This document shows, piece after piece, positions 42,032 to 47,361 of a stretch of 47,361 bases of DNA. The notes under the pieces are model-generated. The model had not been told where the DNA came from, ran no database searches, and was given only the letters and a program-made list of their open reading frames with translations. Position 1 is the stretch's first letter; every line of letters begins with the position of its first letter. Made by a program: the position numbers and the translations under genes. The stretch comes from Candidatus Obscuribacterales bacterium. GTDB lineage: Bacteria; Cyanobacteriota; Vampirovibrionia; Obscuribacterales; Obscuribacteraceae. The stretch is taken from the NCBI GenBank assembly GCA_019746975.1, contig JAIERK010000023.1, positions 1 to 47,361 on the forward strand, given 5' to 3'.

Positions 42032-42595
42032 TCAATCGTCCAAAGCATTTGAGGGAAACTGGATGAATTCCGCAGGAACGCTCTCTGTAAGCCAGACTCC
42101 ATTGTCGCTCAGAAAAAATTCGTATCCCTTGTCAAACATCTGCCCAGATCGGATCGTTAGTAGGACCAGTTCGCCATGCCTTTTCCCGACCTTTGCCGCA
42201 GTCTCGAGATTGCTTGCGAGGTGGACATGATGTCTCAATCGTTTGATTAAACCTTCGGCTCTTATCGAGCGCAGATACTTGCTGGCAGTCCCGTGGAACA
42301 GAAGTTCCGGCGGCTTTTGCGGCGCATATCCGAGATCGATCTGGTAGGAATGTCCTTGATTGGCGCGAATCTTGCTCTTGTCCTCGTTTAACTTGAATCG
42401 CTGCTTGTCGCTTTCTGTCACGATGAGCTCTAGCTCGTCGCGGTCGAGATGTGTGCCTGTGCGTGCCAATCCCGCGAGGAGACTTTCGACGTCGACCCAA
42501 CCCGCATTGTCAGGAAATACGTCCGCCAGGTCTGGTCGATGCCGAAGCACCAGGCTCAGGTGTTTGCTCAGTTTGATCCGACTCTCTCTTGTCAT
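42032..42595 (-). CDS. kptA: RNA 2'-phosphotransferase (Tpt1/KptA family)
   Basis: KptA transfers a 2'-phosphate from RNA to NAD+, forming ADP-ribose 1'',2''-cyclic phosphate; bacterial homologues have an unclear physiological target. The 187 residues carry the full family pattern: LSKHLSLVLRHRP, IRANQGHSYQIDL, ELLFHGTASKYLRSI, GLIKRLRHHVHLASN, AAKVGKRHGELVLLTI and SDNGVWLTESVP. The Arg-His-Arg-Arg active-site residues are recognisable in LRHRP, QGHS, RLRHH and KRHG, so it should be active. ATG 42595 is chosen over TTG 42598 since GAGG lies 7 nt upstream. It is divergent from the SMI1-like gene. Confidence 0.93.
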   Translation of the reverse strand: MTRESRIKLSKHLSLVLRHRPDLADVFPDNAGWVDVESLLAGLARTGTHLDRDELELIVTESDKQRFKLNEDKSKIRANQGHSYQIDLGYAPQKPPELLFHGTASKYLRSIRAEGLIKRLRHHVHLASNLETAAKVGKRHGELVLLTIRSGQMFDKGYEFFLSDNGVWLTESVPAEFIQFPSNALDD

Positions 42596-42696
42596 CAAGT
42601 TACCTCAACAGACTAGATTATGATGCTGTTTTGACGCATAAAGTGGCAGCTCGGCCAAATGCCATGTAAACTTTTTTCGTCTGCCTTCAACGGAGA

Positions 42697-43272
42697 GTGT
42701 CCAGGGTGTGGAGCTCCTTTTTTCAAAAGAACTGGCGCGAATGCAAATTGCGAGAACCTGCTGTCGCCAGTGTTATCGAAAGATGTGAGTCTGAGCTCAG
42801 CGTGACTTTGCCTCTGCCTCTTCTGCAATTACTGCGAGAGTCGGACGGAATTATTGGACCTGATGGCGAATTCCTGATCTTTCCTGTGGAACAGATTATC
42901 AATTGCAATGTCGACATGTGGCTCAATCAAGAGTACGAAGGGATATATCTGCCGTTTGAAAGTCTTCTCTTCTTCGGCAGCGATGAAGCCGATAACCTTT
43001 TTGCCTATCCAATTCTGGGTGACAGACCGGACAAGAGCAAGATCTTTCGATGGCGCCGCGATACGGACAGTAGAATGTTTTACGCCAATGGGCTAGAGCA
43101 GTTCTTCTATATGCAGTGGAAGTGTTACGAGCAAAACAATCATCAGCTCTGGGATCAAACAGTGAGCTGTAAAGAGTTTGATGATTTCAGGAGTTTTCAG
43201 CCAAGTGTATCCGAGGTTGATTTCAGTCCTGATGACTTCAGCCCAGATGCGTCTCCAGGCATGAGCGGCTGA
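42697..43272 (+). CDS. SMI1/KNR4 family protein
   Basis: The 191 residues follow the SMI1/KNR4 (SUKH) fold: an N-terminal helix with VIERCESELSVTLPLPLLQLLRESDGIIGPDGEFLIFPVEQI, then YLPFESLLFFGSDEADNLFAYPI, IFRWRRDTDSRMFYANGLEQFF. In bacteria these proteins are often immunity proteins of polymorphic toxins or found in contact-dependent systems. GTG 42697 or GTG 42706 could start it (GGAG at 42692-42695 suits the second better). The last residues (FSPDDFSPDASPGMSG) are antisense to the hipA fragment and may not be original, so the C-terminus was probably altered by the rearrangement at about 43275. Confidence 0.75.
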   Translation: MSRVWSSFFQKNWRECKLREPAVASVIERCESELSVTLPLPLLQLLRESDGIIGPDGEFLIFPVEQIINCNVDMWLNQEYEGIYLPFESLLFFGSDEADNLFAYPILGDRPDKSKIFRWRRDTDSRMFYANGLEQFFYMQWKCYEQNNHQLWDQTVSCKEFDDFRSFQPSVSEVDFSPDDFSPDASPGMSG

Positions 43273-43579
43273 GCGTAGACGGTAGTTTGACAATGTAAGA
43301 TCCACCCACTCCATGAGTCGGAATTGTCAGTCCACCAGCCGCATTCATTAACGCAGAGAACTTAAGTTGTACCCCTGCTAAGGAAAAGTGCAATGCTGAA
43401 TCGTGTTCATCAATTTCTTTTGCACTCTGAGAACGGCTTGGAGCATCAAACTCCGTCTCGGACGGCAAAAGGCGTACTGCACCAGGCAGATCGTGCGACA
43501 ATTCCTCTAGAAGAAAGAATTCTCTATTGGGATCTATATCAAGCCTGTCAGCCAGATATTCCCTGAGAGCCCCGGTCAA
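43238..43579 (-). pseudogene. Internal fragment of a HipA-family kinase gene
   Basis: The minus-strand frame reads ALREYLADRLDIDPNREFFLL, LSHDLPGAVRLLPSE, LHFSLAGVQLKFSALM and GVGGSYIVKLPS, the consecutive conserved blocks of the HipA N-terminal part. HipA toxins are Ser/Thr kinases of about 400-440 residues that phosphorylate glutamyl-tRNA synthetase or similar targets. Here the beginning (before LLPEGALRE) and the whole catalytic C-terminal lobe after KLPS are missing, and no Shine-Dalgarno precedes the first TTG. Homology stops near 43577 on one side and 43280 on the other. No hipB is adjacent. It is a relic. Confidence 0.8.
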
Positions 43580-44448
43580 ATGAGATTAACGGTCTCAATA
43601 CAAACACTCCCGGTGGCTCCTCGGTTACACAGGTGACGTCTTCGGCGGCAGAACCAGCCTTGATTCAGAACTGGCAGCCATATTCAGGTGTGAGCCCAGC
43701 CGCAGCACTGTTCTCATTAGGCAATCCCTCCTCTGGTCGGACTGCGGGCAGATCGCTAGTCTCAAAGCGTCACTTGGGTGATCCGTCGAAAAACAACATC
43801 TACTCGGACTACGGGCTGATCACCACAGATGGTGCCGAAAGCTACAACGGTTCTGGGCTTGGTTGGAAATTCCAGCCCAATGCGAATGCCTTTGCCTCCT
43901 CGCCCCTCAGGCTTCTTGTAAGTCGCGTGCCCTGCGCGGCAAATGTGCAGACTACCATCACATTTTACGCCAAGCTCAGTGCCGCAGGAGTGACAGCCCG
44001 TTATCGCGTCATCGGCGGTCGCTATGCGGGCGTCGGCTCGGTCGGCAGTGACGTGATCGCCAACGTCACTGCAACTTCGTGGACGGCACATAATCTGATC
44101 TTCACACCTACGGAAAGCTGCGTGGTAGAGGTATTCTTCGAAGCATGGGGATCTACGACAGTTTCTGCTACTGTCAGCGGTCCTATCACGCTAGCTCAAA
44201 GCGCGCTCTCTAATACATACGTTGTCGCGCCCGGCTCTAAGTCGGAGCCAACAGCTCGTGGCGCCTTGCAGGCTACTAGTGTGCTCACATTTGTCGCGCA
44301 AGCAACACCGTTCTTCGTCTCTGATCCGTCTACCGGATATGAGTACGACAAGCTCGGAAGGCTAGTCAAAACTTCGTGGATTAACGGTCAGGCTCAGTCC
44401 TTGAACTTCGACACTATGGGCAACCGGACCTCGATTGCTGCCAGCTGA
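43567..44448 (+). pseudogene. 5'-truncated YD-repeat/adhesin-like protein
   Basis: The frame is open from 43567 (just after a TGA inside the hipA relic); the first start codon is GTG 43633 with no ribosome-binding site. It begins NEINGLNTNTPGGSSVTQV, which reads like mid-protein sequence. A beta-rich segment like a carbohydrate-binding or phage-tail module follows (TTITFYAKLSAAGVTARYRVIGG; NLIFTPTESCVVEVFFEAWGS). The end is a YD/RHS repeat: GYEYDKLGRLVKTSWINGQ then LNFDTMGNRTSIAAS. This is most likely the tail of a larger RHS-like protein whose front was lost at the hipA junction. The intact RHS gene starts 90 nt downstream. Confidence 0.65.
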
Positions 44449-44538
44449 GTGAAATAGGTTCATTCCAATCTGGCTTACATGCGCGCTGACAGTTCGTCGG
44501 CGCGCGTTTCCACATGACAAATAAGCAAGGAAAAAACC

Positions 44539-47361
44539 ATGTTAAAGCGCATCCAACTGCCGAACGCTCCGATCCCGGCCCCCGGAAACGTCGTATTTGA
44601 GGGGCATCTCAACCCGGTCACACCAGACCAGTACATCAAGTCTCAAGAGCTGGCTCAGGCCAATTCTGGTGAAATGCAACTGGCCTTCTTCGCTCCTCCG
44701 GCTGGCCCAGTCTACTCCATCAAAGAGCTGGCTAATGGGCTCGAGAACGATCCGGACAAGATCTTCTTGCATGTGCGAAACAACATCCAGTTTCAGCCTG
44801 TCTGGGGCAGCCAGAAGGGCGCCTTCTCGTGCATGGTTGAAGGAAAGGGCGGAGCGATTGACCAAGCGGCGCTTATGATCGCGCTGCTCACGGAGGCTGG
44901 GTATGACAGCAAGATCGTCATCGGTCAGATTCGCATCACCGCGTCTCAAGCAGCCGACTGGCTCGGGACCGACCCGAACAACTACCAGTCCGCGGGTCGC
45001 TTGCTCACAAATGGTTTCATCGCGAACACCTATGTCTCAGGCTCAGGCTCCTCCGCACTCATTGATGTGATGCACGCCTGGGTAAAGGTCAATATCGGTG
45101 GCACTTGGTACGCATTCGATCCAGCTTACAAAGCCTATTCCACTACCGCAGGTATCGATCTCGTCGCGGCTATTGGCTACAACGCGACTAACTTCGATGC
45201 TGCCTGCTTGAGCGGTGCAACACAGACGGCCGACTACATGAAGAACGTCAACTTCGGCGGCATGACCACACAGCTGGAGACAATGTCTGCCAATCTCAGG
45301 ACATGGATTGCGACGAACAACCCTGACGCCACGCTCACCGACCTAATCGGCGGTCGATCGATCATTGTAGTCTCTGGGACATTCCGCAACACGTCGCTTT
45401 CTTACCAGAAGCCCGGCTCCACGCCAGTGGAGTATGCTTATGCCAGCCTTCCGAATAGCTACAAGTCGAAGCTGCGATTCCGGTACATTGATATCGGAGG
45501 CGGTGCCTATGATTTCGACCTCGAGTTCTACTCGCAAGACATCGCTGGCAAGCGGCTGACCTTGACCTTTGATGGCAGCAACTACGCCGAGCTGCGTCTG
45601 GAAGGTTCGCTTCTCAAGAAGAGCACAAACCCTGTCCCGGGCGCATACTATTACGCGCGTTTCACGGTGACTAACAACACCTACACGGCCGATTGGTTTC
45701 AGATCACCCACATCGGCAGCCATCACTTGATCGCGAACGGCTGGGGTGCCGGCAGCCCTGAGATGGCCTTCTACCATCAGAAGTTGCTTGCTGACGCTCG
45801 TGCAGCTGGTGTAGCTGAGACTGACGAACAAGTGATCGGCGAATCGCTCAGCGTGCTCTGGCATAACTGGAACGCGGAAAAGTCTGCGGCAGCCGACCTC
45901 GTAGGGCGGATCAATGGTTGCGTAGTGAGCCTCCTGCATCAAATCGGCGTCGTCGGTTTTTATCGCAACAATCCCAGCCTCAACCAGGACGGTGCTCCGT
46001 TCACCGACCTGGGCGGCATCCTCTGGTCGACCTCGGCATCCGATCTTTCTACGACGCGCGAGAAGGTAACCAACGCGGCACTTTCTCTTCGAGGAGTGGG
46101 CTTTGAGTCCACCGCTGTCAGTCAAGTCTCTGGAATTGCCGGTGTCTCCACCGACACTTTGATGCTCAAGGCCAATGCGGACGGTCAGAAAATCTACCAG
46201 GCCAGCCTGGCCAACTGGTTGACCAACGTGAAGCCGAACCTGATCAATTATTCGCCAGCCGAGCTGCAGGCGATGCAGGACCTAGTCAACGGCGGTGCGA
46301 CGATCATGGTCCATGAAAACGGTGATACCACTCAGACCGATTATCTTGGCTACGGCTTCTATGCTCGCTACAGTTCGGGCAATACACAAGGGCTCATTAC
46401 TGGTGGTCTGAACGGCACGACCTCGTCGTTGCCTACAACGGTGCCGAATTACAATCAGAATTCGCAGACTAACCAGCCGCAGGCGACGAGCCAGCTAAAG
46501 GACGAGCGCAACAAGGTTGAGGTTGACTATATCGTCGACACTCAGACTGGTGACTTCAAGTATCACGAAACCGACTTCACTGTTGGCGATCAACCGGCTC
46601 CCTGGGGGATGGGATTCACGCGATTCCACAACTCCAAGGACCGCAACGAGTACAGCACAATGGGCTATGGCTGGCGGCATAATCACATGATTACCGCCGT
46701 CGAAGGTAGCAACGGCTACGCCGGCTTCGGCACCCAATCCGGGACTGCGGGATCCGATTCTTTAGCCCAACTGACTCTGTTGGTGCAGCTGCTGACGCGC
46801 GATCCAAACGGGCAGCTCACCTTCCTGTTCAGCACCCTTACGCTTGCCAATTCCGGCAACACGCTGACAAACAATGTCGTGAACGTCAGGGACGGTGAGA
46901 AGTCTTACGTGTTCACTCTCCTGCAACAGAAGGATGCGAACGGCAAATACACGATCTATGCCTCTCCTCCGGGCGTTGGTCTTGGGCTCGTCAAAGTGCC
47001 TGGCGCTCTACCTTCCGACACGTACTTCCGCATGGAATCGCTTGATGGTGTGGTCTGGACCTTCCGACCTGATGGACAAATCTCTACGATTCAGTACCCT
47101 CACGGCGTGACCTGGACGTACACCTATCAAGCGTTCCCGGCGCTTCTGCTGTCGGTATCAAACGGAATCGGCGTCACTCTGAACTTTACTTACCAAGCAG
47201 TGGGTCCGTCTTTCCTCAACATCCTGAAGGAGGTATCGGCTAACGGCGGGACCGTAAAGGCATCGTATACGGTGCTCGAAAAGAAGTGTGCGTTCGGAGC
47301 AGTGACACGAAAAGCACCAAATGCGATGCTACCTTCGTTGCGACTCGATACGAGATCCAGG
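44539..47361 (+). CDS. RHS/YD-type protein with transglutaminase-like domain, cut by window edge
   Basis: ATG 44539 follows AAGGA; 941 codons are open to the edge. Residues about 50-200 are a transglutaminase-like domain: MVEGKGGAIDQAALMIALL (about 99-117), HAWVKVNIGGTWYAFDPAYK with H179 and D194. The catalytic Cys expected before xDQA is Ala106, so the domain is probably not a peptidase or crosslinker. The middle is beta-rich. From about residue 655 an RHS-entry domain begins (DYIVDTQTGDFKYHETDFTVG; WGMGFTRFHNSKDRNEYSTMGYGWRHNH), leading into YD-like strands (FRPDGQISTIQYPHGVTWTYTY). The toxin-bearing C-terminus lies outside the window. No N-terminal signal peptide. The final 30 codons look less typical (basic, no YD pattern). 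Confidence 0.85.
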   Translation, partial: MLKRIQLPNAPIPAPGNVVFEGHLNPVTPDQYIKSQELAQANSGEMQLAFFAPPAGPVYSIKELANGLENDPDKIFLHVRNNIQFQPVWGSQKGAFSCMVEGKGGAIDQAALMIALLTEAGYDSKIVIGQIRITASQAADWLGTDPNNYQSAGRLLTNGFIANTYVSGSGSSALIDVMHAWVKVNIGGTWYAFDPAYKAYSTTAGIDLVAAIGYNATNFDAACLSGATQTADYMKNVNFGGMTTQLETMSANLRTWIATNNPDATLTDLIGGRSIIVVSGTFRNTSLSYQKPGSTPVEYAYASLPNSYKSKLRFRYIDIGGGAYDFDLEFYSQDIAGKRLTLTFDGSNYAELRLEGSLLKKSTNPVPGAYYYARFTVTNNTYTADWFQITHIGSHHLIANGWGAGSPEMAFYHQKLLADARAAGVAETDEQVIGESLSVLWHNWNAEKSAAADLVGRINGCVVSLLHQIGVVGFYRNNPSLNQDGAPFTDLGGILWSTSASDLSTTREKVTNAALSLRGVGFESTAVSQVSGIAGVSTDTLMLKANADGQKIYQASLANWLTNVKPNLINYSPAELQAMQDLVNGGATIMVHENGDTTQTDYLGYGFYARYSSGNTQGLITGGLNGTTSSLPTTVPNYNQNSQTNQPQATSQLKDERNKVEVDYIVDTQTGDFKYHETDFTVGDQPAPWGMGFTRFHNSKDRNEYSTMGYGWRHNHMITAVEGSNGYAGFGTQSGTAGSDSLAQLTLLVQLLTRDPNGQLTFLFSTLTLANSGNTLTNNVVNVRDGEKSYVFTLLQQKDANGKYTIYASPPGVGLGLVKVPGALPSDTYFRMESLDGVVWTFRPDGQISTIQYPHGVTWTYTYQAFPALLLSVSNGIGVTLNFTYQAVGPSFLNILKEVSANGGTVKASYTVLEKKCAFGAVTRKAPNAMLPSLRLDTRSR

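Noticed and set aside
45343..46125. 260-codon minus-strand frame in the RHS gene
   Set aside because: Antisense to a clear RHS/transglutaminase-like protein; no ribosome-binding site.
1..47361. tRNA, rRNA, CRISPR arrays, insertion sequences
   Set aside because: No T-loop/acceptor pairs, no regularly spaced direct repeats and no transposase motifs were seen by eye.

Overview
The window looks like a chromosomal segment of a non-photosynthetic relative of Cyanobacteria (Melainabacteria/Vampirovibrionia, possibly Obscuribacterales). This is inference. It rests on the cyanobacterial flavour of MnmG (NPAVGGPGKSHLAKEVDALGG-like FAD region), several very large low-similarity proteins, a protein built from type II secretion GspE-N (MshEN)-like modules plus TPRs, and LysM and TPR proteins. 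No rRNA, tRNA, CRISPR array or transposase was found.

Left part (1-17.0 kb). A minus-strand pyrimidine operon, pyrB-pyrC-membrane protein, runs off the left edge; its promoter is placed so close to pyrB that the transcript looks leaderless. Upstream of it is a group of small GC-rich ORFs. Next come a MurF homologue that has lost its ATP-binding loop, a DCC/DUF393-like protein missing one active-site cysteine, and an HtpX-like M48 protease. A PCYCGC-type cysteine-rich exported protein follows, then mnmG with a closely linked exported protein. The MshEN-TPR protein, a ferritin-like di-iron (COQ7-type) protein and a LysM protein with a His/Ala-rich tail complete this part.

Centre (17.0-36 kb). 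A small gene and a 3785-residue giant gene on the plus strand converge on a 2031-residue giant gene on the minus strand. Together the giants fill about 17.5 kb. I recognise no family for either as a whole. The first is mostly helical and HEAT-like with a Pro/Lys/Glu linker; the second has two likely membrane segments and an HELSH zinc-protease motif. A potential three-way-junction RNA lies upstream of the small gene.

Right part (36-47.4 kb). Three genes here (a multi-spanning membrane protein, an HELCH metalloprotease-like protein and a coiled-coil protein) have strongly G/C-ended codons unlike their neighbours, as do the M48 gene and the small ORFs near 3 kb. Several have strong hairpins downstream or in their leader, and four hairpins in a row sit between the two convergent ones. 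After them come the RNA 2'-phosphotransferase KptA, an SMI1/KNR4 protein, an internal fragment of hipA, a 5'-truncated YD-repeat protein, and a large RHS-type protein with a cysteine-less transglutaminase-like domain that runs off the right edge. This end looks like a rearranged polymorphic-toxin/defence neighbourhood.
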